From assembly GCF_003667315.2 (NCBI RefSeq), contig NZ_RCTZ02000001.1, positions 124,001 to 188,000 on the forward strand: a stretch of 64,000 nt of DNA. The letters are read 5' to 3'. The notes under the pieces were generated by a model. The model saw nothing but the letters and a program-made list of their open reading frames with translations. It was not told the DNA's origin and did not search any database. Origin of the DNA: Tropicibacter alexandrii (GTDB taxonomy: Bacteria > Pseudomonadota > Alphaproteobacteria > Rhodobacterales > Rhodobacteraceae). Shown one piece after another: positions 34,771 to 43,241 of this stretch (positions are counted from its first letter, which is position 1; each line of letters opens with the position of its first letter). The translations under genes were made by a program, and so were the position numbers.

Positions 34771-36621
34771 ATGTTGCGCATCTCATCCATCAATTTCTCC
34801 ATCGAGGGCCGTCCGCTCTTCGAAGAAGCCTCCGCCACCATTCCCGAGGGCCACAAGGTTGGCCTTGTCGGGCCCAATGGTGCGGGCAAGACCACGCTGT
34901 TCCGCCTGATCCGGGGCGAGCTCACGCTGGATGGCGGAGAGATCTCTCTGCCCTCGCGCGCCCGCATCGGCGGCGTCAGCCAAGAGGTGCCCTCCTCAGA
35001 GACCTCGCTGATCGACACCGTGGTCGAAGCCGACACCGAGCGCCACGCCCTGATGGCCGAGGCCGAGACCGCCACCGACAGCCACCGCATCGCCGAGGTG
35101 CAGACCCGCCTCGCCGATATCGACGCATGGTCCGCCGAGGCACGCGCCTCGACCATCCTGCGCGGCCTTGGCTTTGACCCCGAACAGCAGCTCATGCCCT
35201 GCTCGGCCTTTTCCGGCGGCTGGCGGATGCGTGTCGCGCTGGCGGGTATCCTGTTCGCCCAGCCCGACGTGCTGCTGCTGGACGAACCGACCAACTATCT
35301 CGACCTCGAAGGGGCGCTGTGGCTGGAAAGCTACCTCGCGAAATACCCCCACACGGTCATCGTCATCTCCCACGATCGCGGGCTATTGAACCGTGCGGTC
35401 GGCAGCATCCTGCACCTCGAAGACCGCAAGCTGACCTATTACGGCGTGCCCTATGACGGCTTCGTCAAGCAGCGCGCCGAAAAGCGCGCGCAGCAGGCCT
35501 CGCTCGCCAAGAAGCAACAAGACCGCCGCGCCCATCTGCAAAGCTTCGTCGACCGCTTCCGCGCCAAGGCGACCAAGGCGAAACAGGCCCAAGCCCGCCT
35601 CAAGATGATCGAACGGATGGACATGGTCAGCGCCCCCGAAGAGGCGGCTAAGCGTGTCTTCACCTTCCCGCAGCCTGATGAGCTGTCCCCGCCCATCGTC
35701 AATATCGAAGGCGGCTCAACGGGTTATGGCGAAACGGTGATCCTGCGCAAACTCAACCTGCGCATCGATCAGGACGACCGCATCGCGCTCTTGGGCAAGA
35801 ACGGTCAGGGCAAGTCCACCCTGTCGAAACTGCTCGCCGACCGGCTGCCCTTGATCGAGGGCAACCTGACGAAATCCGCCAAGCTGCGCGTCGGCTATTT
35901 CGCCCAGCATCAGGTGGACGAACTGCATCTGGACGAAACGCCCCTGCAACATCTGCAACGCGAACGCCCCGACACCCAGCCCGCGCAATTGCGCGCGCGG
36001 CTTGCGGGCTTTGGCCTGCACGCCGTTCAGGCCGAAACCGAGGTCGGGCGCCTGTCGGGCGGTCAAAAGGCCCGCCTGTCGTTGCTGCTTGCCACGCTCG
36101 ACGCGCCGCATATGCTGATCCTCGACGAGCCGACCAACCACCTCGACATCGAATCCCGCGAGGCGCTGATGGAGGCGCTGACCGCCTATTCCGGCGCCGT
36201 GATCCTTGTCAGCCACGACATGCACCTGCTGTCGATGGTGGCCGACCGGCTCTGGCTGGTCTCGAACGGCACGGTCAAACCCTATGAGGAAGACCTCGAC
36301 GCCTATCGCGCCATGCTGCTCGCCCGCGACACGCCCGCCAAACCCGAAAAGCCGAAAGAAAAACCCAAGCGCCCCTCGCGCGACCAGATCCTCGACCTGC
36401 GCGCCGAGGTCCGCAAATGCGAGGACCGCATCGCCAAGCTCGAAGACATGCGCGACAAGCTGGCGAAAAAGCTGGCCGATCCTGCGCTCTACGAAAACGA
36501 CAAGGTTGGCGAGCTGGAAGTCTGGAACAAGAAATACGCCGAGGTCATGGACGGTCTGCACAAGGCCGAAGCGCTGTGGGAAAAGGCTGCGGAAAAGCTG
36601 GACGCCGCCGAAAGCGCCTGA
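34771..36621 (+). CDS. ABC-F family ATPase
   Basis: A 616-residue protein with two ABC domains and no membrane part, the ABC-F layout of ribosome-acting ATPases. Walker A motifs are GPNGAGKTT and GKNGQGKST, signatures FSGGWRMRVALA and LSGGQKARLSL, Walker B LLLDEPTNYLD and LILDEPTNHLD. The inter-domain linker (AEKRAQQASLAKKQQDRRAHLQSFVDRFRAKATKAKQAQARLKMIERM) is the P-site tRNA motif region. The C-terminal 90 residues form a coiled coil (RDQILDLRAEVRKCEDRIAKLEDMRDKLAKKL), as in Uup/YheS-like members. Confidence 0.93.
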   Translation: MLRISSINFSIEGRPLFEEASATIPEGHKVGLVGPNGAGKTTLFRLIRGELTLDGGEISLPSRARIGGVSQEVPSSETSLIDTVVEADTERHALMAEAETATDSHRIAEVQTRLADIDAWSAEARASTILRGLGFDPEQQLMPCSAFSGGWRMRVALAGILFAQPDVLLLDEPTNYLDLEGALWLESYLAKYPHTVIVISHDRGLLNRAVGSILHLEDRKLTYYGVPYDGFVKQRAEKRAQQASLAKKQQDRRAHLQSFVDRFRAKATKAKQAQARLKMIERMDMVSAPEEAAKRVFTFPQPDELSPPIVNIEGGSTGYGETVILRKLNLRIDQDDRIALLGKNGQGKSTLSKLLADRLPLIEGNLTKSAKLRVGYFAQHQVDELHLDETPLQHLQRERPDTQPAQLRARLAGFGLHAVQAETEVGRLSGGQKARLSLLLATLDAPHMLILDEPTNHLDIESREALMEALTAYSGAVILVSHDMHLLSMVADRLWLVSNGTVKPYEEDLDAYRAMLLARDTPAKPEKPKEKPKRPSRDQILDLRAEVRKCEDRIAKLEDMRDKLAKKLADPALYENDKVGELEVWNKKYAEVMDGLHKAEALWEKAAEKLDAAESA

Positions 36622-36681
36622 CCGCTTGACACCCGGCCCACGCGCAGGAAACCCTGACGGCATTCAGCCACAGGATTTCCC

Positions 36682-37647
36682 ATGCGTGCCTTTCTTCTCG
36701 CCCTCGCCCTGCCCACGGCCCTCGGCGCTGCCGAACTCAACCCGGTCGGCCCCTTGCCCTATGACGACAGCCATCCCAAGCCCCGCGCGGGCTGTACCCA
36801 TCGCCTGACCGGCCAGATCGAGGCCGATGATCTGGCCAAGGTGCAGGCCATCCCGACCGATCCGCAGGTGGTGCTGTGCCTCGACAGCCCCGGCGGAGCG
36901 TTCCGTGCAGGGGTGCAGATTGGCGCCTTTATCCGGGATGCCGGGATCGGCACCCGGCTGGAGGAAAATGCAATCTGCGAAAGCGCTTGCGCGCTGATCT
37001 TCATGTCCGGAAGCTACGTCTCGGACAGCCCACGCTACGCCTTGCAACCCTATGGCATGACTGAGGAGGAAGAGTGGCTTCTGGGTCTGCAACCGTGGCG
37101 CACGATGCACCCAACGGCGCGTCTGGGCTTTCACGCGCCGCGCCTGACCGTTCCCGCCGGGCAATATGACGAGGCCACCGTTCAGCGCGCCTATGACATC
37201 GCCCTTCTGGGCCTGTCGGAATTCACGTCACAGCTGATGCAGCCCAGCGATTATGAAAGCGAAACCGTGGCTTGGGACCCGGATCTGTTCGCCCGCATGA
37301 TCGCCACACCGCATGACACGATGTTCTATACCGACACGGTCGAAAAGGCCGGTCGCTACAGGATCGACATCGGCCCGATCGCCAATCCGCCGTCAGCGCC
37401 TGACGATCGAACCCTGATCCGGGCCTGCGCCAACGCCATGGGTTGGGGCGAAGGATTCGGGTCATACCTCTACGAAGACGGCATCCCCGGCGCGACCCTG
37501 CGCGGCACGAGCCTGGAATTGTCCAACGGCTTGCCCTGCGATTTCGAACGCGGCGGGCGCGACAGCCAGTGGCGCATGTTCCGCTATGACGTGCCCGACA
37601 TCACCTTCTTCGATCCCGCGACCCCCTTGGCGGCGCTGGCGCCCTGA
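36682..37647 (+). CDS. Secreted ClpP/crotonase-like protein (COG3904-like)
   Basis: A 321-residue protein with a signal peptide (MRAFLLALALPTALGAAEL). The core LCLDSPGGAFRAGVQIGAFIRDAGIGTRLEENAICESACALIFMSG matches the ClpP-like fold of predicted periplasmic proteins, with the nucleophile position as Ser in ESACALIF. The rest is extended and Trp-rich. A proteolytic role is possible but not shown. Preceded by ABC-F by 60 bases. Confidence 0.7.
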   Translation: MRAFLLALALPTALGAAELNPVGPLPYDDSHPKPRAGCTHRLTGQIEADDLAKVQAIPTDPQVVLCLDSPGGAFRAGVQIGAFIRDAGIGTRLEENAICESACALIFMSGSYVSDSPRYALQPYGMTEEEEWLLGLQPWRTMHPTARLGFHAPRLTVPAGQYDEATVQRAYDIALLGLSEFTSQLMQPSDYESETVAWDPDLFARMIATPHDTMFYTDTVEKAGRYRIDIGPIANPPSAPDDRTLIRACANAMGWGEGFGSYLYEDGIPGATLRGTSLELSNGLPCDFERGGRDSQWRMFRYDVPDITFFDPATPLAALAP

Positions 37648-37686
37648 CCGCTGGACAGGGGCAGTCCGACCGGCTACCCCTGAGCC

Positions 37687-38313
37687 ATGGACAGCGCGTT
37701 TCTCATCTCTGCCTTCGCCACACTCTTCGTGGTGATCGACCCGATCGGCCTTGCGCCCATCTTCATCGCGCTGACCCAAGGAACGGATGCGAGGCACCGC
37801 CGCACGGTGGCCCTGCGTGCCGTAACAATCGCCTTTATCCTGCTGACCCTGTTCGCCTTTTTCGGCGAGGCGGTGCTGGGCTTCATCGGCATCTCCATGC
37901 CCGCCTTCCGCATCGCGGGCGGCATCCTGCTGTTCATCACCGCGCTCGACATGCTGTTCGAACGCCGCACCAAGCGGCGCGAGGACAAGGCCGAGGAGCA
38001 TGACGAGGAACACCCCGATCCAAGCGTCTTTCCCCTCGCCATTCCGTTGATCGCCGGCCCCGGTGCCATCGCCACCATGATCCTGCTGGTGGGTCAGGCC
38101 CCCGGCCCCATCGGCATCGCCTCGGTCCTTGGCGTCATGCTGTCGGTGCTGCTGCTCGTGCTGGTCCTGTTCCTGTTGGGCGGCATCATCGAACGCGGGC
38201 TTGGGCGCACCGGCATCAACGTCGTCACCCGCCTGCTGGGCATGCTGCTGGCGGCGCTGTCGGTGCAATTCGTGCTGGACGGTCTGCGGGCTTTTGGCAT
38301 CGGCGCTTTGTAA
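37687..38313 (+). CDS. MarC family integral membrane protein
   Basis: A 208-residue protein with six membrane segments of the MarC/UPF0056 family: FLISAFATLFVVIDPIGLAPIFIALTQG at the start, FGEAVLGFIGISMPAFRIAGGILLF, then FPLAIPLIAGPGAIATMILL. A His/Asp/Glu-rich loop (RREDKAEEHDEEHPD) lies after segment three. Family members are poorly understood; some act in amino-acid export. Confidence 0.9.
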   Translation: MDSAFLISAFATLFVVIDPIGLAPIFIALTQGTDARHRRTVALRAVTIAFILLTLFAFFGEAVLGFIGISMPAFRIAGGILLFITALDMLFERRTKRREDKAEEHDEEHPDPSVFPLAIPLIAGPGAIATMILLVGQAPGPIGIASVLGVMLSVLLLVLVLFLLGGIIERGLGRTGINVVTRLLGMLLAALSVQFVLDGLRAFGIGAL

Positions 38314-38355
38314 TCCGCCCCGCGCGCCCCTAGATTACCCTCAGGAGGCACGCCC

Positions 38356-38937
38356 ATGACCGAAGACCAGATCGGCAACCTGATATATCTCAGCCTGCTC
38401 GGCGGGGCGATTGCCGGTTGGTATCTCGTCAACCAGCGCACGCAGTTGAACAAGAGCCTGCAATATGCCGCGCTCTGGGCGCTGATCTTCATCGGGGTCG
38501 TCGCCGTCTACGGGTTGTGGGAGGACCTGCAAGGCACGATACGCCCGCAGCAATCGGTCTTTGCCGAACAAGGTCTGATCGAACTCCCGCGCGAGCGTGA
38601 CGGGCACTATTACATGACGCTCGACATCAACGGCGCGCCGGTGCGCTTCGTCGTCGATACCGGGGCCAGCGCGATGGTCCTGACGAAATCCGACGCCGCC
38701 CGCGCCGGTCTGCACCCCGAAGACCTCGTTTTTCTGGGCGAGGCGATGACGGCGAACGGCCCGGTCCGCACCGCGCCCGTCCGGCTGGACGAGGTCGCGC
38801 TTGGCCCTGTCGTAGACCGCAACCTGCGCGCCTATGTGAACGAGGGCGAGATGGACACCTCGCTGCTGGGCATGGAATATCTCAACCGTTTCAATCGCTT
38901 GGAAATATCTGGCGGCAAGATGCGGCTGGAACGCTGA
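38356..38937 (+). CDS. Retropepsin-like aspartic protease (TIGR02281, clan AA)
   Basis: A 193-residue membrane-anchored protein: two N-terminal membrane segments, then a protease domain. The active-site triplet is in FVVDTGASAMVLTKSDAARAGL, and the second conserved stretch is TSLLGMEYLNRFNRLEISGGKMRL. This single-lobe form dimerises to act. The family is common in alphaproteobacteria and has no known substrate. Confidence 0.88.
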   Translation: MTEDQIGNLIYLSLLGGAIAGWYLVNQRTQLNKSLQYAALWALIFIGVVAVYGLWEDLQGTIRPQQSVFAEQGLIELPRERDGHYYMTLDINGAPVRFVVDTGASAMVLTKSDAARAGLHPEDLVFLGEAMTANGPVRTAPVRLDEVALGPVVDRNLRAYVNEGEMDTSLLGMEYLNRFNRLEISGGKMRLER

Positions 38938-38941
38938 CCCC

Positions 38942-38962
38942 GTCCCGGGCTTGACCCGGGAC
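38942..38962. repeat. Dispersed palindrome
   Basis: Arms GTCCCGGG and CCCGGGAC around CTTGA, between the convergent protease and holC genes. It is kin to the elements at 11626-11646 and 57583-57603. Confidence 0.75.
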
Positions 38963-38969
38963 CTCGTGC

Positions 38970-39425
38970 TCAGGCCTCGGCCTTCATCTCCCAGCGGCCC
39001 GACTCCTCGGACCAGTATTGCGCCTTGCAGCCCGCCCCGGTCAGCGCCTTCCATTGCGTGCGGGCAAAGCCCACCGCGTCCATGTCATGCCCGTCGAACA
39101 GGATGCAGACCCGCTCCATCGCGTTGACCTCGTCGGGGCTGACCTCTGCCCCGTCGACGCTCATCAGGCAGGTCGGATCGTTTTCAGCCTGCCCGGTCGT
39201 CAGCAAGATCGGTTGCAGCGCATCGTGTTCGCCCCCCGCCAATCCATGCGGCAAGAAGCCCTCTTCCGGCCCAAGCCACAACTGCTGGTCCAGCCATTCC
39301 AACCGCCCCGGATCGCGCCCGCGCACGGCGACCCGCCAGCCCACGCCCAAGGATTTCTCCAAGAGCACGGGCAAGGTCGCCTCCAGCGGGCGGCGCGTCA
39401 GGTGATAGAAAAAGGCCGCTCCCAC
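38970..39425 (-). CDS. holC: DNA polymerase III chi subunit
   Basis: A 151-residue chi subunit, which links the clamp loader to single-strand binding protein. The pattern AAFFYHLTRRPLEATLPVLLEKSLGVGWRVAVRG, LWLGPEEGFLPHG and NAMERVCILFDGHDMDAVGFARTQWK is typical of alphaproteobacterial HolC. It lies 6 bases after pepA, and the pepA-holC pair is a known association. Confidence 0.92.
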   Translation of the reverse strand: MGAAFFYHLTRRPLEATLPVLLEKSLGVGWRVAVRGRDPGRLEWLDQQLWLGPEEGFLPHGLAGGEHDALQPILLTTGQAENDPTCLMSVDGAEVSPDEVNAMERVCILFDGHDMDAVGFARTQWKALTGAGCKAQYWSEESGRWEMKAEA

Positions 39426-39431
39426 AGGCGC

Positions 39432-40895
39432 TTATCCCTCGAACTTCATCCGAACCAAGCGGTCCAGCGCCAGCACGCCCCAGCCGGTCGCACCTTTCGG
39501 GGCCAGCGCGGTCTCACCCGGGGTCTGGGCCACCCCCGCGATGTCAAGATGGATCCACGGCATGTCCTCGGCCACGAATTTCTGCAGGAACGCGGCGGCG
39601 GTGATCGACCCGGCGGGCCGCCCGCCGGTGTTCTTGATATCGGCCTTCATGCTCTTGATCAGATCGTCATAGGCCTTGCCCAGCGGCATCCGCCACGCGC
39701 CTTCGCCCTCGGTCTCCGCCGCCTTGAGAAAGTCCTTCGCGAATCCATCGTCATTGGCAAACACCGCCGCGTTCTCGTGTCCAAGCGCGATGATGCAGGC
39801 CCCGGTCAAGGTCGCCAGATCGACCATCGCGGCGGGCTGTTCGGCCTGTTGCGCGTGCCACAGCACATCGGCCAGAACCAAGCGCCCCTCGGCATCGGTG
39901 TTGATGACCTCGATCGTGTCACCCTTCATCGAGGCGACGATGTCGCCCGGACGTTGCGCGCGCCCGTCGGGCATGTTTTCCACAAGACCCACCATGCCGG
40001 TCACATTGGCCTTGGCCTTGCGCAGCGCCAGCGCCTTCATCACGCCCGCGACGACACCCGCGCCGCCCATGTCCATGGTCATGTCTTCCATGCCCGCGCC
40101 GGGTTTCAGGCTGATGCCGCCGGTGTCGAACACCACGCCCTTGCCGATCAGCGCCAAAGGCGCGCCCTCGCCGCCCTTCCAGCGCATGGTGACGACCTTG
40201 GACGGGCTTTCCGAGCCTTGGCCCACGCCCAGCAGCGCGCGCATGCCCAGCTTCTCCATCTCCGGCTCGTCCAGCACCTCGACCTCGACGCCAAGGTCCC
40301 GCAGCGCCTCCAGTTGGGCGGCGAATTCCGTCGTGGTCAGCACATTGGCCGGTTCCGACACGAGGTCGCGGGTAAAGCACACGCCCGCCGCCAGCGCCCC
40401 CGCATCGACCCAAGCCGCCTGCGCCGCCGCGACTTCCTTGACCATGAACACCGCCTTGCCGGGCGTGTCCGAGGGCGTCTCCTTGCGCTTGGTAAAGGCC
40501 CAGCTGCGCAGGACCAGCCCCAGCGCGATCTCTTCGGGCGCCTTCTGGCCCTCGGCCAGCACCGTGAGCGTGGCCCCGGCGGCGCGCTTGGCGATGCCGG
40601 CCCCGGCCTTGCGCAGGCTCACCGTGTCGGCGCGGCGCTCCAGCTTGACGATCTCGACCGCCTCGGCGGCAAGGCCCGCAGGCCAACCCAGAACCAGCGC
40701 CTCGCCCTCGGAAAGCTTGCCGAAGGCCTCGCTTTCGACCGCGCGGGCAACGGCGCCCTTGGTCAGGCGATTGACGCGCCGGGCGGCAGTGCCGATCGTG
40801 CCGGCCCCCGGTACGAAAAGGACCAGACGTCCAGCCGCCCCGGCAAGCGTGTCCAGATCGACGTCGGCAAATTCGACGGTGCGCAATTCGGTCAT
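39432..40895 (-). CDS. pepA: Leucyl aminopeptidase (M17)
   Basis: A 487-residue cytosolic metallo-aminopeptidase with two metal ions. Catalytic stretch: LIGKGVVFDTGGISLKPG with a metal-binding Lys/Asp, then MKGDTIEVINTDAEGRLVLAD with the NTDAEGRL signature and catalytic Arg. The N-terminal domain (about 170 residues) is normal for the family. First of the pepA-holC operon, divergent from lptF. Confidence 0.95.
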   Translation of the reverse strand: MTELRTVEFADVDLDTLAGAAGRLVLFVPGAGTIGTAARRVNRLTKGAVARAVESEAFGKLSEGEALVLGWPAGLAAEAVEIVKLERRADTVSLRKAGAGIAKRAAGATLTVLAEGQKAPEEIALGLVLRSWAFTKRKETPSDTPGKAVFMVKEVAAAQAAWVDAGALAAGVCFTRDLVSEPANVLTTTEFAAQLEALRDLGVEVEVLDEPEMEKLGMRALLGVGQGSESPSKVVTMRWKGGEGAPLALIGKGVVFDTGGISLKPGAGMEDMTMDMGGAGVVAGVMKALALRKAKANVTGMVGLVENMPDGRAQRPGDIVASMKGDTIEVINTDAEGRLVLADVLWHAQQAEQPAAMVDLATLTGACIIALGHENAAVFANDDGFAKDFLKAAETEGEGAWRMPLGKAYDDLIKSMKADIKNTGGRPAGSITAAAFLQKFVAEDMPWIHLDIAGVAQTPGETALAPKGATGWGVLALDRLVRMKFEG

Positions 40896-41022
40896 GTCAT
40901 ACCTCGATTAATCCCTCCCCCAGACCTAGCGGCAGGCCGCGCCGATGACCAGTCCCACCTTTCCCCCGCGCGCACGATCCGTTAGGCTGCGCCAAAGACG
41001 ATGTTCTGGGGGGAACGCGCGG

Positions 41023-42150
41023 TTGCAACGATTCGACAGATATGTGCTGTCGCAACTTATGGTGCTGTTCGGCTTTTTCGCCCTAGTCCTTGTGGCTGTC
41101 TATTGGGTGAACCGGGCAGTGATCCTGTTTGACCAGTTGATCGCCGATGGCCATTCGGCCAGCGTGTTTCTGGAATTTTCCGCCCTGTGGCTGCCCGCCG
41201 TCATCGCCAAGGTCCTGCCCATGGCGAGCTTTGCCGCCGCGGTCTATGTCGCCAACCGGCTCAGCTCGGATTCCGAGTTGATCGTCGCCAAGTCCTTTGG
41301 CTACTCGCCTTGGCGCTTGGCCCGCCCGGTGCTGGTCTTCGGCCTGATGATCGCTGTGATGATGACCATTCTCGCGCATTTGCTGGTGCCGCAATCGCTG
41401 CAGCAATTGCGCCTGCGCGAGCAGGAAATCGCCACCTCGGTCACCGCCCGGCTGCTGCGCGAGGGCACGTTCCAGCACCCGTCGAAGGGCATCACCTTCT
41501 ACATCCGCGAGATCACCGCCGAGGGCGAGTTGAAGGATGTCCTGCTCTCGGATCGGCGGCTCGAAAACCGCGCGGTGAACTATACCGCCGAACGCGCCTA
41601 CCTGCTGCGCGACGACGAGGGCACGAAACTGGTGATGCTGGCGGGGATGGCGCAGACCCTCGACATCAAGGACAACCGTCTGTCGACGACCAATTTCTCG
41701 GACCTCGTCTTCGACATCACGGCTGTGCTGAGCCCGCCCCGCGCAAAAAGCCGCAAGCTGGAATACATCCCGACGCTCGAATTGCTGACCTCGCCGCAGA
41801 TCGTGTCGACCGAGGCCCGGGAATCGCTGGGCGAGGTCTTCGAAGAGGCGCATATGCGCTTTCAATCTGCGATCCTGTGCACGGTGGCCGCATTGATCGG
41901 CTTCTCGGCGATGATGGTCGGCGGATTTTCGCGGCTGGGGGCGATGCGGCAGGTGGTGCTGGCGATCTTCCTCATGGTGTCAGTCAAGCTGGTCGAAGGC
42001 ATGGTGACCGATCCGGTGCGCAGCAATGCCGCGCTCTGGCCGCTCGTCTACCTGCCATCGGTCGTGGGCCTCGGCCTGACCGCGGGCCTGTTGTGGCAGG
42101 CCGGGCGCGGCTATCGCCCGAGGCGGCGCGCGGCGGAGGTCGCACCGTGA
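41023..42150 (+). CDS. lptF: LPS export ABC transporter permease LptF
   Basis: Inner-membrane permease that, with LptG and LptB, lifts lipopolysaccharide toward the outer membrane. About 375 residues: three N-terminal membrane segments, a periplasmic jellyroll part (EGTFQHPSKGITFYIREITAEGEL), and three C-terminal segments. The start is TTG 41023 (LQRFDRYVLSQLM), which fits the family; the longer ATG start at 40945 adds an unlikely basic leader. Its stop overlaps lptG (GTGA). Confidence 0.92.
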   Translation: MQRFDRYVLSQLMVLFGFFALVLVAVYWVNRAVILFDQLIADGHSASVFLEFSALWLPAVIAKVLPMASFAAAVYVANRLSSDSELIVAKSFGYSPWRLARPVLVFGLMIAVMMTILAHLLVPQSLQQLRLREQEIATSVTARLLREGTFQHPSKGITFYIREITAEGELKDVLLSDRRLENRAVNYTAERAYLLRDDEGTKLVMLAGMAQTLDIKDNRLSTTNFSDLVFDITAVLSPPRAKSRKLEYIPTLELLTSPQIVSTEARESLGEVFEEAHMRFQSAILCTVAALIGFSAMMVGGFSRLGAMRQVVLAIFLMVSVKLVEGMVTDPVRSNAALWPLVYLPSVVGLGLTAGLLWQAGRGYRPRRRAAEVAP

Positions 42151-43241
42151 CGCTGCATCTGTACTTCGCCAAGCGGTTCCTGCTGATCTTCCTCGCCGTT
42201 CTGGCGATCTTTGCGCTGTTGCAAGGCCTGCTCGACCTGATCGAGGAATTGCGCAATCTCGGCGATCAATCGACCTTTGGCCGCGCGCTTCGGCTGACCT
42301 TGCTGCGCCTACCCGAGGCGCTGTACGGCATTCTGCCGCTGGTGATGATCCTGTCGACCATCGCCATGTTTCTCGGGCTGGCGCGATCCTCGGAACTGGT
42401 CGTCTCGCGGGCCTCGGGGCGGTCGGGCCTGACCACCCTTGCCGCGCCGCTGGCGGTTGCGCTGGCGCTGGGTGGGCTGATCGTGGCCATGGTCAACCCG
42501 ATCGTCGCGTCGACCTCCAAGCGGTACGTCACCCTGACCGAGACCTACGACACCGGCAGCGCCGCGGCCGTGTCCATCGGCCCCGAGGGCCTTTGGCTGC
42601 GGCAAGGCGGCGAGACGGGTCAGGCGGTGATCCGCGCCAGCCGTGCCAATGCCGAGGCGACCGTGCTTTATGATGTCTCTATCGTCTCCTACCGGCCCGA
42701 AGGCGGGCCGCAGACCCGCTACGTGGCCGACGAGGCCGAATTGATCGATGGCGAATGGCAGCTGCGCCGGGTCAAGACATGGGACCTGACCGCCGGGCTG
42801 AACCCCGAGGTCGGCGCGCGCGAACATGACAGCCTGTCGATCCCCTCGACCCTGACCCGTGACAGCATCCGCGACCGGTTCGGCAAGCCGAACTCCGTGC
42901 CGATCTGGGACCTGCCGGACTTCATCGCCGGGCTCGAAGAGGCGGGCTTTTCGGCACGACGCCATCTGGTCTGGTACAATATCGAACTGGCGCGACCGTT
43001 GTTTCTGGCGTCGATGGTTCTGCTGGGCGCGGCCTTCACCATGCGACCGGCGCGGCTAGGCCGCACAGGGCTGGCCGTGCTGTCAGCGATCCTTCTGGGG
43101 TTTGGCCTGTATTACATCCGCAATTTCGCACAGATCCTTGGGGAAAGCGGCCAGCTTTCGCCGATCGTGGCCGCTTGGGTGCCTCCGGTGGCCTCGATGC
43201 TGTTGGCGCTGGGTCTGGTTCTGCATATGGAGGACGGATGA
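42147..43241 (+). CDS. lptG: LPS export ABC transporter permease LptG
   Basis: The partner permease of LptF (364 residues). Starts with GTG 42147 (TLHLYFAKRFLLIFLAVLAIF), then LDLIEELRNLGD and RLPEALYGILPLVMILSTIAMFLGLARSSELVVSRASG, a conserved coupling region. Six membrane segments around a periplasmic domain. GTGA overlap with lptF and ATGATGA overlap with lptD show tight coupling. Confidence 0.94.
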   Translation: MTLHLYFAKRFLLIFLAVLAIFALLQGLLDLIEELRNLGDQSTFGRALRLTLLRLPEALYGILPLVMILSTIAMFLGLARSSELVVSRASGRSGLTTLAAPLAVALALGGLIVAMVNPIVASTSKRYVTLTETYDTGSAAAVSIGPEGLWLRQGGETGQAVIRASRANAEATVLYDVSIVSYRPEGGPQTRYVADEAELIDGEWQLRRVKTWDLTAGLNPEVGAREHDSLSIPSTLTRDSIRDRFGKPNSVPIWDLPDFIAGLEEAGFSARRHLVWYNIELARPLFLASMVLLGAAFTMRPARLGRTGLAVLSAILLGFGLYYIRNFAQILGESGQLSPIVAAWVPPVASMLLALGLVLHMEDG

